NCBI GenBank assembly: GCA_951217055.1
Contig: OX578281.1
Span: 29,947,101 to 30,011,100 of the forward strand
Source of the DNA: Gerris lacustris
Lineage: Eukaryota > Arthropoda > Insecta > Hemiptera > Gerridae
Reading direction: 5' to 3'
Length of the DNA stretch: 64,000 bases
Positions 11,552-23,248 of this stretch are shown here, one piece after another. Numbering within the stretch: position 1 is the stretch's first letter; each line of letters opens with the position of its first letter. The notes below the pieces were generated by a model. The model searched no databases, was not told the DNA's origin, and saw nothing but the letters and a program-made list of their open reading frames with translations. The translations under genes and the position numbers were made by a program.

Positions 11552-11617
11552 ATGGTACAATACTCCTACTCTTGCTACACCATTGTAAGAAGATTTAGAG
11601 GCGTGGATAGACTTTAA
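11552..11617 (+). pseudogene. Putative terminal exon, copy 1
   Basis: A pyrimidine-rich tract and TTTGTTTGTTTCAG acceptor precede a 21-codon open frame and a TAA stop: MVQYSYSCYTIVRRFRGVDR then L. The paralogue at 23183-23248 keeps the frame and stop. Of the substitutions between copies, two are synonymous and five change residues. The style (x-x-x-YSYSFYTIIRR, very short last exon) resembles the C-terminus of insect odorant receptors, but this is a resemblance judged by eye. Upstream exons were not found. GATAAA rather than AATAAA follows the stop here, which may mean this copy is dead. Confidence 0.3.
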
Positions 11618-12112
11618 AATTAATCTCACCCATCGATAAATATCCGCAGAATTAAAAAAAAAATCACTTGACGAAATACTTTACCAATTTAGAGATACAT
11701 TTGTAGCACCAGAGATCTGCATAATAAATTATGTAAATTATATAGGTAAGGTTACTTTACCTATGACACTTTGGAAATATGAAATATTGCAGATAACACT
11801 GATATAGTTATTTTAGGAGGCAGGAAGATTGCTAAATTTGTGTAGCCAGGCTTCGATCTGACAAGTAATATCACATAGATAAAATATTTCCTCTCTCCCT
11901 GGAATTATGCTGGGGCCAAGTCTCCAAGTATAGTTATATTTAATTATAATATAGTTTTATTAACACAAAAACTTCCTATTAAAAACCACAAAAAAAATTT
12001 TTTTTTTGTAAAGTGTAAATTATTTTGTATCTTGCAATAAATGGCTATTTATTATAGTTTTATTAAGTAAAAATAATAATAATAAAGTTAAAATAAAATA
12101 TATATTATAAAA

Positions 12113-13140
<1,028 letters not shown>

Positions 13141-13559
13141 AATGTGCTTTATAAGTTGATATAAAATTTATTTTGTTGGATAAGTATATATACATTTATT
13201 TATTATTATTTTATTTGAAAGGACCATTTGACAGTATTTGCCTGATACACAAATCTTTAAATGATAATGGTAAAGATGAGCTATAATTTAAGAATAATTA
13301 TTCCATTATAATGACCTGAATGATAACCCAACCACTCGGCTAAGATGATCCCAACTCTCTAGATTACATTAAATACATATATTGACTTACATAAGTAAAT
13401 TAAATAGATAAATGAAGATTTAAAAATTTGAATGAATTTTTAATTCATATTTTCTTTATATCTTAACAGTTACTGCTTTAATAATCCAGACACTGGACAA
13501 AAAGGTTTTTGCAAGATGGATCTCAGATAAGTCTTGTTTGTCAATGCCACTTTTTATCA

Positions 13560-14110
13560 TTTCATTGTATTTCCTTTCCAGCAGGTTTTCTTGAAATATT
13601 TTCCTGTGGGGGGAAAAGAGGAAAAGAGAAGATTGGGGGGGGGGGGGGGGAGAGAAAGAAATAACTTTTAAAATATATATCGGTGGGAACTTCTGCCTCT
13701 CGTGTGCAGAAATAAAAAAAAAAGAAATGCAACGAAACGGAAAAAGGGCAAGAAAAGGACATAACAGAGAAAAAGAACGAAAATAGGGAAGAGTTCAGAA
13801 TGAAGGCACAAGGGACCAAGAAACCCTCCTTTTATTCATTAACACGGCTTTACCATTAAAAAATAAAGGATAGGGAGAAAAAGTACCAGAATCTACCCCA
13901 TACTACGCAATTCTACTCCTCCCTTCTCGGGCTTCTAACTGATTCTATCTTATTTCCTCGAAGGAAAAAGAGAACAAAATGAAAAGGAATAAAAAAAGAA
14001 CCAAACTTACTTTGCATGCGAACAAGTATATAGAAGTTTGAAGAGGGTGCAAGAGTAGCAAAGTAAAGTAAAAAAAATCGACAAAAAAGAACTGAAAGAA
14101 AAGACAACAT
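13560..14110. other. Purine-rich island
   Basis: Unlike its AT-rich neighbours, the plus strand here is dominated by A and G (long runs such as GAAAAGAGGAAAAGAGAAGA, and a G-run at about 13627-13640). No believable coding. Comparable skewed islands occur at 25690-26400, 35740-36260, 45420-46280 and 53560-53840. Confidence 0.5.
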
Positions 14111-14215
14111 TGTAGGTTAAATCTGAAACCTGTAATGGTTATGATTAAAGGTATAATTTCTGTAAAAAACAAAATGTGAAAGTTCGAAATTCGCATATAA
14201 GAAATAAAACAACTT

Positions 14216-14341
14216 TTATCTACGATTGATACGAAATATAAATATTATATCTTTGTTTAGATGCGTATAGAAAGTGATTATTTACGTACTTGTATTCATT
14301 GCGCATGCGCGTCTCCTAGTTCTGAATAATTCCTCTTCTTT
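14216..14341 (+). mobile_element. Family C element, copy 1, left part
   Basis: Begins TTATCTACGATTGATACG and runs through GCGCATGCGC to the CCTCTTCTTT that is now duplicated on the other side of the inserted LINE. The right part is at 15356-15828. Almost identical to 57602-57726. Confidence 0.88.
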
Positions 14342-15355
14342 TTTTTTTCTTTTTTTTTTTTTATTTAAATAAATTTTTTATTTTTCTTATATAATACATT
14401 TTTTATAAAAATATAAATTCTCCCCACCACTTGAGGATCCGGGATCCTGTGCTGTGGTGGAAGTCTTCTCTTGACCATAATTATAATATTTAATATTTGT
14501 ATTTAACAAGTTAATATATTTATCAAATAAAAATAAATTACCTACGATGAGTTTGCATAAGTATTTTTTTTTTTTTTTTTTTTTTTTAAATAAACATATA
14601 AAAACATAAAAGAATATGAAAAGTTGAAACTCCTAGTGCCATATGAATATAAATGGTTATACTCATGAGTACAGAAAAAATATAGAGCTAGCAATACTAT
14701 AATTCAGCACATACATAGGAACAGTGACATGTCGTGTATGAGTGGCTGTCATGTGTTTGTTTGTAATAGGTGTTTTTTTAATCTAGTGGGAAAGGATGTT
14801 TTATTAAAATCTGTCTTTAGTGAGTTGGTTAGTTTGTTATAGTAAGTGGTTGCCTGATAATGCCAATGTCTCTGCGCAGCTGAAGTCCTGCTGAAAGGTA
14901 TCTTGTAAAGTTTGTTAGTCATTTGTCTAGTCTGATGTGTATGGTCTACCCTCTCCAGATCATGTTGTCCTCTGTGTAACCGTACGAGACAGAGGTATTG
15001 GTGCAGTTGGTTAATAGTGAGTATATTGAGTTGCTTGTATAATGGTTGAGTGTGTTCAGTCTTGCGTTTGTTCAGTATTGTTCTAATGATAGCCTTATGT
15101 TGAGTTATTATTGGTTTCATGGTGGTTTCTGTAGCAGAACCCCAGGCAGTGAGGCCATATCTTATAATAGAGTCCACTAGTCCGTAGTAGAGTGTTCTTA
15201 AGTCTGATTGGCTCAAATAGGATCTGAGCCGTAGGAAAATATATCTAAGTTTTTTAAGTTTGTTGACTAAGTTGTTTATGTGTTGGTTCCAGTTAAGTTG
15301 GCTGTCTTAACAGCCAACTTAACCTCACTAACCAACAACTTAGCCAACTTAACCT
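14342..15355 (-). mobile_element. 5'-truncated LINE inserted into family C
   Basis: A minus-strand insertion of about 1 kb bounded by a 10-bp target-site duplication, CCTCTTCTTT at 14332-14341 and 15356-15365; the undisturbed site is seen in the copy at 57717-57730. T-rich tracts at 14341-14362 and 14563-14587 are poly-A tails on the element's strand; two tails suggest either an internal A-tract or two nested insertions. At the 5' edge (15291-15355) a palindrome GTTAAGTTGGCTGT / ACAGCCAACTTAAC and scrambled repeats of its end suggest a twin-priming type rearrangement. Confidence 0.85.
14749..15300 (-). pseudogene. LINE ORF2 C-terminus, CR1/L2-superfamily type
   Basis: One open frame of about 183 codons from the truncated 5' edge to the stop near 14749, 5' truncated at insertion. 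It starts QLNWNQHINNLVNKLKKLRY, continues with LYYGLVDSIIRYGLTAWGSA, a QHKAIIRTILNKRKTEHTQP block, NILTINQLHQYLC and ends with the SAAQRHWHYQATTYYNKL and FPTRLKKHLL type tail. This is the thumb/C-terminal region of LINE reverse transcriptases of the CR1/L2/Daphne-Crack group. The intact frame shows that the insertion is recent, but it lacks the catalytic palm. Confidence 0.85.
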
Positions 15356-15391
15356 CCTCTTCTTTACCGCACTAGTGCGGTAAAGAAGAGG
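15356..15391. repeat. 36-bp perfect palindrome within family C
   Basis: CCTCTTCTTTACCGCACTAG followed by its exact reverse complement remainder through 15391. The LINE at 14342-15355 inserted exactly at the outer edge of this palindrome and duplicated its first 10 bases. The same palindrome, slightly diverged, is at 57717-57752; it has decayed in the 21.4-kb copy. Confidence 0.93.
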
Positions 15392-15828
15392 AATTCTTCA
15401 GCTTTACGCACGATTAGTGAGTTTGTTTACATTTAACAAAACTAATTTGGTGTTCTTTTATTAAAGTAACTGTTTATATCGAGTTTTTAGTGAAAAACAA
15501 TGAGTGAATCAAGTGACTGACGAAAATGTGGAGAATAATACTTCTCCAGAAATAATTAATTCGGCAAAAAATACAACTAATGAATTAATGCCATCTTTAT
15601 CAAGAGGGAGATACGAACTTACATACAGCAAGTTTATTTGTTTCTGTATTTATTATTTAAATCTAACAATCGTAGATAAAGTACGGTACGCAACTCGTGC
15701 GAAAACGGCATTTTGCATTGCTCGTGTGGTTTTACCACCCTCGCTGTCACTCGGGTGCAAACTCCACACTCGCATGCAAAATGCTACTTTCCGCACTCGA
15801 CGCGTAATGTACTATTTTATACATATAA
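15356..15828 (+). mobile_element. Family C element, copy 1, right part
   Basis: Continues the element after the LINE. It carries the short reading frame of family C starting ATG at about 15500, but a 2-bp deletion relative to 57860 turns the seventh codon into a stop (MSESSD then stop). The 3' 140 bp form an imperfect inverted repeat: GTACGGTACGCAACTCGTGC near 15680 against the complement of the terminal GACGCGTAATGTAC near 15800. Confidence 0.88.
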
Positions 15829-15837
15829 AATTGATAT

Positions 15838-16199
15838 TTAATGATAATTAAAAGCTAACATTGATGAAATTTTAACATTTGACTCTTTTAGAGTCGTTCT
15901 TCTGTCAGTATCGACGACATTATAAGCTATTACTAATAAAGCGACATTATATTTACTAAAGAGTGTAATAAGCTTTCTACGTCTATGCTGTTTGTTGCTG
16001 ACTCCAAGATGTAAAGCTTCTTCAGCTAAGGTTGGAAAGCAGCATTTAGTAGCCCACAGTATGTCCTTAACATTAAAAGACTCAAATCTTTTCGTTAAAA
16101 AGAAACACAAAATGGTATATTTCGTATCTATTCGTAAAAATAAGAAATGTTCCCATAAACTCGCGTCAATTTCGTAAAAAACGAAAATTCCGTACCTCT
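15838..16199 (-). other. Unrecognised 119-codon open frame without ATG
   Basis: An open frame on the minus strand, stop to stop, with no ATG at its start. It reads in part FLFLRIDTKYTILCFFLTKR then FESFNVKDILWATKCCFPTL and ALHLGVSNKQHRRRKLITLF. The amphipathic FLFLR..ILCFFLTKRFESFN section recalls the loop after a membrane segment in insect gustatory receptors, but I cannot support that assignment. It ends beside family C. It may be chance or a pseudo-exon. Confidence 0.2.
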
Positions 16200-16760
16200 A
16201 GTTATGATCTATTTCATAGCCATATTTATAAAGAAGAATGAAGTATCTCTTAATTTAGAGAAATCCATAATCAATTTTCTTGTTAGCTAAATTAATAATT
16301 TTATTGAGATGTCTGACGTTTCGGTTTGACAAATAGAAGAATAAAATCTTCAGGTTTGTTACGTGAAGCATAGAATATAAATATAAACAAAATCGTTATT
16401 GCTTCAATAAAAAGCCTTTAATAATGCATTTATTAGTAAAAGTGAAAATATCCATAACTCACTACCCTTGAGACTGCGATCTCTATCAGAAAACTAAATT
16501 GTTATCATTATACTAAGCGCCATATTGAAATTTGGTTTAATGATTCTTAGGATAGGCGTAAAAAACAACGTCGTTTTTTTTGCTCCTTCTAAAATCTTTT
16601 GTGGATTCCTAGCATAAACTCTTCAATTTACAACTAACAAGAGAGTTAAGGAAAATTAAACTAATTCGAATAATAATAACGCACTAATTATCATTTTGAT
16701 TTGTTTATATTTTCACTTTAATATAAAGAGAAAGTTTTGTGTTGGTGCGTAAATTTGATT
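16200..16760. other. Spacer with a Penelope-terminus-like phrase
   Basis: On the minus strand at 16318-16370 the order is CTGAAGA ... CCGAAACGTC, the phrase seen at ends of Penelope-like and related arthropod repeats and part of a hammerhead core, but the intervening sequence does not pair as a stem II. The rest is AT-rich with no gene seen. Confidence 0.3.
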
Positions 16761-16764
16761 TTGA

Positions 16765-17025
16765 GATACTGATGGATTTACACGTTTTAAGGTCCCCTGA
16801 AGAAGTAGTTTTTAAAAGAAAAATATCTGTCCGTTGGTAGTCTGTGCAGACGTGTGGATCCTAAACTACTGGGCTGATTATAATGAAATTTGGCAAACAA
16901 TTTATTAAAAATAATACTTTAAAATTGAAATCGATAAATTAATTTTAGCTCTGAATTTAGGGTGCTACCCTCCTAAAAACTATTTACCACAAAAAAAATC
17001 GTAAAAGGCTTCGACGATCATGATT
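16765..17025 (+). repeat. Family E repeat, copy 1
   Basis: Starts TGATGGATTTACACGTTTTA, passes a TCTGTCCGT phrase, GTGGATCCTAAACTACTGGG, ATGAAATTTGGCA and ends near GGGTGCTACC. Matches 54455-54690 in the same order, about 75-80% by eye. Noncoding. Confidence 0.75.
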
Positions 17026-17600
17026 AAAAAGAGAAAGAAAAAAAGTAGTTTTTCCGGGAGATATCTAGTTGAAAAAAATTCTATGATTCGAAGGGTGAGA
17101 CGTTGGGTTCGAGAGTTTGGAATGCCACCGTTGTGGTAAAAAAGAAAGAGATAGTAATCTTAGTTGAAAGCACTGATGTAATAAACTATGCACTTTTCGA
17201 TGTATTAATATGTTTATAGTCCGTTTCAGTGGCAAAAAATACTTTATCAGAAGATTGTTTATGAATTTTGAGAATATCAGACCCATAGGTTAGTTTAACG
17301 TAGGCTTATTAGCATTTTAAATAGCACCATCAATCATCAATAGGTACTACTTAAACAATACTGTGTTGCCTACGGACCTTCACTGTGCGCTGACTAGCAC
17401 ACACTTGACCTGTTTATAAACTATAAAGTTATTTATTGGAATAAATTACAAAAATTATTTGTGTTGAAGGAGCCATAATGATATTTTGATTGTGGTTTTA
17501 TTGTTTTGATATTAACTAAAGGATTGGAGCTTTTTAATTTAAGTTGAGGAATGGTGTATTGTATATTGTATATACATATAGGCGGAATACGTACACACAT
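17026..17600. other. Spacer, no gene seen
   Basis: No recognised feature. Short frames here have no domain-like content. Confidence 0.35.
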
Positions 17601-17945
17601 TTTCTTTTTTTAATGGACATTTTGATGATATTTTTTAAGGTTTGTTTGCAGGTGTTAAATAAGTAATTTGAAAAATTGGTAGTAATTTGTGATGGCATAT
17701 AGTTAAATCTTTTAAGTAAGGTAATAGTGAATTGTAGGTATTGTATAGTAGGGAGGTTTATGTCGCCAGAATCTGCGTCCTCTGTTAATTTTATATAGTT
17801 CTGTTATGGATGTGTATATGATAGAGTATTGAGAATATAATTTTAATAGTAGTTTGTCAGCTAATGTTGTTCTCTTAGGTTAAGGGGTTGTTTGCAACAT
17901 ACAGTTAAGATTATTAGCATTCCTTTGTTGGGTATCGACATTTTT
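17600..17945 (-). pseudogene. Possible LINE-derived coding remnant, minus strand
   Basis: Minus-strand translation from 17935 has a protein-like segment interrupted by few stops: TTLADKLLLKLYSQYSIIYT, then SITELYKINRGRRFWRHKPP and YYTIPTIHYYLT. It resembles C-terminal tails of retroelement polyproteins in style only. I do not recognise the family. Confidence 0.3.
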
Positions 17946-19025
17946 TTTTTACGTTGAAGGAAGTTGTTTCTACTACTATTTGATAGTGGTTGGATCAATG
18001 AGGGTCATTTAAAACATTCCATTCAAAATCAGTTGCAATGTTGTTAAAAGCTATGGCGAGGTCTTTGCCAAGGTCTTTTGTTATGTACACTTTTATCATA
18101 TTTTCATATTAGAGGGGGGAAAATGCAAAAAAAACACGTTTTTATGCTATTTTTGACCCAAAATTATCAAAATTTCAACCCTAAATGAACTCCAAAAATT
18201 CTTGCCAACGAACTCATCCTTTCTTTTGATGTCATTGACATTTTAAAATTTGTTTTGACTTTTTAAGTGCATCCTAGCGTGAGATATCGTCTGGAGTGAC
18301 ACATACATGTATACATATATACACACATACATAAAAAAAAGTGTTAAATTACAGGAATCGATTGAGAATGGTCTTAAACGGATTTCCATGGAGAAAATTT
18401 TCAAAAATTCGCATTACAAAAATGTTGATCCCACTGCAACAGAAAATAAATTTTAACAACCATCAATGAAAAATATAAAGAAATATCTCGAGAATATCAC
18501 ACAATATATTATTAATTGACCAAACAAAAAGTAAATTTGAACGCTCTGGTTGATATAGGTATAATAATTAGTTTATTTTGGTAAATATATAGCAAAAATG
18601 TTGGATAAAACGTTGAAATAATAAAAAAAGGAAAACAGGCAATAGGTTTATAAACTAGACCAAAACCAAAATTATTTTGCTAAGCGAGAATATCTAGATG
18701 CCCACTATGAATCAAATATTATTTGCAAAAATCTCTAATCAGTCATTTGTTCCAACAATAGAAAAGAATTTTTAAATATTAACCTTCAAATATAAGTGGC
18801 AATCGTCTTGAATCTAGATGAAATTAAAAACTCTTAGGGGTTGAGAGTAACCTATTTACAAAAGTTTATGGACGTAGTTCCTGCGTGGTTCCAGATACAT
18901 CAGCATCAGTCGGCGGAATTTAGATTTTATACAAATCGCTAATAATAATAATAAACCAACATTGTTTAAAATGCAGTTTTGACAACCATGACAATAAACA
19001 ATTCTAGAGTTAACTAGCATTCGTC
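17946..19025. other. AT-rich stretch, no gene seen
   Basis: Holds scattered repeat-like phrases (for example near 18800, GGCAATCGTCTTGAATCTAG, which resembles 11271-11292) but no definable element. Confidence 0.35.
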
Positions 19026-19029
19026 CCGC

Positions 19030-20215
19030 GATTATTATATTATATAATGATTGTTATCAACTTAAACTCCTGCTTAAACACTGTAAATCAAACTCACTAG
19101 AAATTATAATTGAGAATATGAAAATCGAACCGTTCCACAGATCTCCTAATATAAAAAAATTAAAACTATCTTATCTAGACAACAAACTAATCGAATACTC
19201 CAGCACTCCAGCTGCTACCTACCTTGGCATTACATTTTTTTAGATCTAAAAAGTTCTCAATTTTCTGTAAATAAATTAAAAGGAGGGCAATCCAAGCTAC
19301 GTACAGAGTTCACGATTTACTAAAAACAACTAGATCAGATGCTCTCTGCACAAAGAAACAGCTCTTCAAATTAATAGTCCGATCTACATTGTTATACGCT
19401 TCAAAAATGTTGATCTTACAATATATGAAGGAAATGAAAGTGTTCAAATGTCTTACTATATCTAACGAATCTTCCATTGGCCGTGGAACAGCCCTAATCA
19501 CTTTGAAAGGCTTGAACTAAGGATCGAACCTTTAAGTGTCGATGTAATTAAAAGGGCACTCAACTAGCTCAAAACGATACCAGAAAAGCCTCAAACAAGT
19601 AAACTGCACCTATGTTTCTGCATTAGCACCAACAAAGTCCGCTTCAACTGGTTTAGACAATTAAATCAACACCTAGTGAAGGTATGAATAGACAATCTAG
19701 ATCCAGATCAGAACACATTCAAGCTCACCAAAATCTTTTTAAAAAACTCGTGGTCCTGCCACTGCCTATCTTTGGATGTAGAATCTACTCTAGCATCCTC
19801 ATAGAACCTCTGTACAGGCGGCTAAGTCCGTTAGGTATTAGCGAAGATTATATTGAGCAAATAATGCCTATTCATAAACTGAAAGTCGTTTGCCAATTAC
19901 GAATTAGCCACAAGGAAAATATTCCAATTTACCATGAAGGCTACTAATATGAAATAGATTCCACGATATGCAACTTACAGCAAAATGAAGATCAAACTCA
20001 TTTCCTTATTTATCTGCCCAACCTACGATCCAGTTATAAAACATTACTTGCAACAATCTAAATTGTTCAGCAAGGAAATGGACTGCGCTCTAGAGAAAAT
20101 CCTAAAAGACTTAAACCTTAACAAAAATAATAATATTTATTATTATACCTTAGGTGCTCAAAATAAGATAATTTATTATGAACGAGTAATTTTATAAATG
20201 TTACGACGGTCTTAA
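19030..20215 (+). pseudogene. Degenerate non-LTR retrotransposon, 3' end of ORF2
   Basis: Coding-like matches in shifting frames: ATYLGITFF near 19215-19245; RAIQATYRVHDLLKTTRSDA and KKQLFKLIVRSTLLYASKML near 19283-19415; ERLEIEPLSVDVIKRAL-type sequence near 19510-19560; then PIYHEGY near 19930 and a cysteine/histidine tail (CNLQQNEDQTHFLIY, CPTYDPVIKHYLQQ) near 19968-20055, ending with LEKILKDLNLNKNNNIYYYT near 20090-20150. The order (YLG thumb, YAS.., C..C..H..C tail) is that of Jockey/I-group LINE ORF2 ends. Many frameshifts. An AATAAA-rich 3' region follows to about 20360. Confidence 0.7.
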
Positions 20216-20925
20216 CATAATCTATAATAATAATATAAATACGATATAACGCAGTAACAATAATAATACATTTAAATAAATAAATAATAATAACATTGAA
20301 ATAAACAATAACGATGTGATAATAATAATATTGGATAAAGTATAATCTTTATATAAATAAAGATATTCTAAAGAAGCCACACTGACTTTATTTACAGTTT
20401 TGATATATTTATGTCTCCTTTATATTAAACTCTTCGATAAATAACTGTTGTCACTACTAAATTTAGTCGTTTTCTTTTATATGTGTGCAGATCAATATAA
20501 ATTTATATGTATACCTATTATGTATAGTATAATATATGAAAGGAGTTATTTTCTTTTAATTTACGAAGTGATTAATTATTATTTATGTAATGTTACCAAA
20601 CCCCTATTTGTAAAAGTGTGTAGCTTAAACAAATAAACAAATCAAAATCTAATAATTATTGGTATTATTATATGATTATAACAAAGATAGAACATAAATC
20701 AAAGCATTTTATTGTTTATTAGTAATCTTAGTTATTTGAAAAGTAAGTAGTAAAGGTTGAGGTGATATAACTGTATTTATAACTTAAGATACATCGCAAA
20801 TAAATAAAAAGTATATTGTAGAAATAACAATTAGTAATAGTATGTTGTAATTACAATTAGTAGCATTTTAACATCTTAACTCATTATAATATCTAAAACT
20901 CTCAACTTATCTATAACACTATCAA
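20216..20925. other. AT-rich stretch, no gene seen
   Basis: Multiple AATAAA and (TAA)n-like tracts, partly the 3' region of the LINE. No other feature. Confidence 0.35.
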
Positions 20926-20927
20926 AA

Positions 20928-21018
20928 ATAAACTAAAACATTAATTTAAATAAACTAAAACATTAATTTAAATAAACTAAAACATTATCTTAAATAAACT
21001 CAAATAAACTAAAACATT
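20928..21018 (+). repeat. 22-bp tandem repeat
   Basis: About four units of AATAAACTAAAACATTAATTTA-type sequence (first 20: AATAAACTAAAACATTAATT), the later ones with small changes and an extra AATAAACTC insertion. Confidence 0.88.
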
Positions 21019-21389
21019 TACTTAATATAGCGTTTAACAACCTATTAACAAAATCCTATAATAATAAATACAATTAAATAAATAGTTAACATTAAAATAA
21101 AATTGTACCTTAAGGCCCAATGCATACAGAGTAGGTGGCATGCGTGGCACGGCGTGGGTTTTAGAAAAGATCGAGCGATAATGCGCGCCTTTCGAATGTT
21201 GACACTAGACTGAACGCAAGGAAAGTCGAAGTAGTAGGGGAATTGTTTACATCCAGGGTCCAGGGTGTGTTTATGTGGAAACAAACATATTTATTTATCT
21301 TTAAACAACAACAAACTTTATTATTTATTTTATTTCTTTTTTTATACTTATTTTGAATGGCATAATATATATGTACCTATACAATAAAT

Positions 21390-21885
21390 ATATCTACGAT
21401 TGTAACGAAATAAAAAACATTGTATCTCTGTTTAGATCCGTAGAAAGTGATTCTTTACGTACTTGTATTCATTGCGCATGCGCGTCTCATAATTCTGAAG
21501 AACTCCTCGGTAAAAAAGAAGAATTCTTCACCTTTACGCACTATTAGTGAGTTTGTTTACATTTAACAAAACCAATTTTTTTCTCTATATAAACTAGTTT
21601 ATAACGAGTTTTTTGTGAAAAACAATGAGTGATTTAAGTGATTATGACGAATATGAGGAGAATAATACGCCTCCCAAAATAATTAATTCGGCACAAAATA
21701 CAACTAATGAATTAATGTCATCTCTATCAAAAGAAAAACAATACGAACTTAAAATGCAGATACAGGAAGTTTAATTTTTTCTGCATTTATTATTAAAATC
21801 TAACAACTGCTTTGCTCGTGTTCTCCACTCCCCACTCAAATGCAAAATGCTACTTTCCGCACTAAACGCGTAATGTACTATAAAG
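21390..21885 (+). mobile_element. Family C element, copy 2 (diverged)
   Basis: Starts TATCTACGATTG, contains GCGCATGCGC and the ATTCTTCA..TTTACGCAC..ATTAGTGAGTTTG block, and ends with GCGTAATGTACTATAAA. The reading frame from ATG at about 21625 runs 49 codons (MSDLSDYDEYEENNTPPKII...) before a stop, with a 3-codon shift around the KEKQYELK segment. The central palindrome is lost and the 3' inverted repeat has an internal deletion. Older than copies 1 and 3. Confidence 0.88.
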
Positions 21886-21974
21886 TAAGCTAATAAAAAT
21901 TATTATTTGTTGAAAAGTAAATTATGAAGATATTTATTTAATTCTATTCTTGATTTTTTTATAAACATTACACT

Positions 21975-22265
21975 TTCTCAGCAAAAAGGACAAATTAATA
22001 GAATAATAAATACTGGATTTAAAGAGAATTAGTGCGAGGTTTAGCCGCCCCAATCAGAAATCCGTAAACAATTACGGACGTCAGAAGAGATCAGTCAAAC
22101 TTTTTTTAAAAATAAAAATGATCCAATTTACTCTAATTAAGGTAGAACTGATGGACGGACGACAAAAAGTCATAGGACCAAGGTTGTAGATCTTTTAAAA
22201 TGAGTTACCCCTAATGCAATCTGCTTTTCGATATGATTTACCGTTCATGATACGGAGGTCTGCCC
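21975..22265 (+). repeat. Family G repeat, copy 1
   Basis: ATAATAAATACTGGATTTAA, AGCATT/AGAATTAGTG, GCCCC/T AATCAGAAAT, CAATTACGGAC, GGTAGAACTGATGG, CGACAAAAAGTCATAGGACC and GTTGTAGAT in the same order as at 40928-41200. No coding. Confidence 0.8.
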
Positions 22266-22654
22266 AGGTAGAAAACTTAGATTTATCGTCATATACAACG
22301 TACCAAAAAATCAAAACTACCTAAAGTAAAATGTACCATTTTACTGGACTAATAAGTGTATATGTATATATGGTATGGAAATAAATACATCTCGCTATAC
22401 ATAACAAAAAAGTATAAGAATTGTTTGTGTGGCGAACAAGAGTCAAACGTTCTATCAGATGAAATAGGTGTCCGGACATTTGTAGCTGATTACCTTAATT
22501 TTATAATATTTTGCTGTTATAGCTGGTCCACCGGAGGAGTAACATATAGATTAGGGTAGAACTTGAGGATATAACTCTAACCAACTCTGAACATACATTG
22601 TACTACTTAGTATAATAACCCCAGTAAACTCAATTTCATTTTCATACATCGATA

Positions 22655-23145
22655 GCTAAGAAGTGATACCACGTAACTACCAAAATTGTGATTTTGATTA
22701 TATTGGCCTTGGGAGGCTTGTCTGCAAGTACATGGCTTGTCTGCATGTGGAAAAAAAAAATTCCTTCACATAGAAAATGGGTAGTTGTGTCATCTCGTAT
22801 CAGATTTGCAAACTATTTGTTATGTGATAGCTTGTAACTACACCTCGTATGTGTTCCTGGTGTATGTGTTTTGGTGAAGGTTAGTTGTGACACCTCATAA
22901 CTGAGCTCCTAATTCGTAAGTGAGACCTCGTATGTGTTCACTTTATTAAAGAAGTGACACAGTGAGAACTCGAAACTACATTATTTTATGAACTGTTATA
23001 ATTTGACTGTTACCAATGTTTCAGAAGGGTTACATGTTATAAAAATTTCTAAAACACGTCAGTTAAAGTAAATTTAATTTTTTAAATAGTTTTTGTTTCT
23101 CCTGTAAACCTGACATTTTGAAGATACGAGGTATCACTTCTTAGC
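22655..23145. mobile_element. MITE with 16-bp TIRs and 8-bp target duplication
   Basis: Perfect 16-bp terminal inverted repeats GCTAAGAAGTGATACC (22655-22670) and its complement (23130-23145). The 8-bp direct repeat CATCGATA flanks both sides (22647-22654 and 23146-23153). No reading frame, so it depends on a transposase elsewhere. Eight-base duplications point to hAT-, P- or Merlin-like transposases; the terminus does not start with the common CAGGG of hAT. The interior repeats phrases of the type GTGA-ACC TCGTATGTGTTC (22843-22945). Confidence 0.92.
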
Positions 23146-23182
23146 CATCGATATGTATTCTAAATTATTTTGTTTGTTTCAG

Positions 23183-23248
23183 CTGGTGCAATATTCCTAC
23201 TCTTTCTACACCATTATAAGAAGATTTAGAGACGTGGATAGACCTTAA
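23183..23248 (+). CDS. Putative terminal exon, copy 2
   Basis: TTTTGTTTGTTTCAG acceptor, then 21 codons LVQYSYSFYTIIRRFRDVDR plus P and TAA, then AATAAA at 23266-23271, 18 bases after the stop. Paralogue of 11552-11617. The residues YSYSFYTIIRR resemble the C-terminal end of insect odorant receptors (seven-helix ligand-gated channels in sensory neurons), whose genes often end in a short exon. Upstream exons are not visible in the 11 kb before it, so the call as a gene is an inference; it could equally be part of an unclassified repeat. Confidence 0.3.
   Translation: MVQYSYSFYTIIRRFRDVDRP

Noticed and set aside
13330..13350. tRNA A-box on the minus strand (TAGCCGAGTGG)
   Set aside because: The 11 bases match exactly but no B box or tRNA-like stem follows on that strand.
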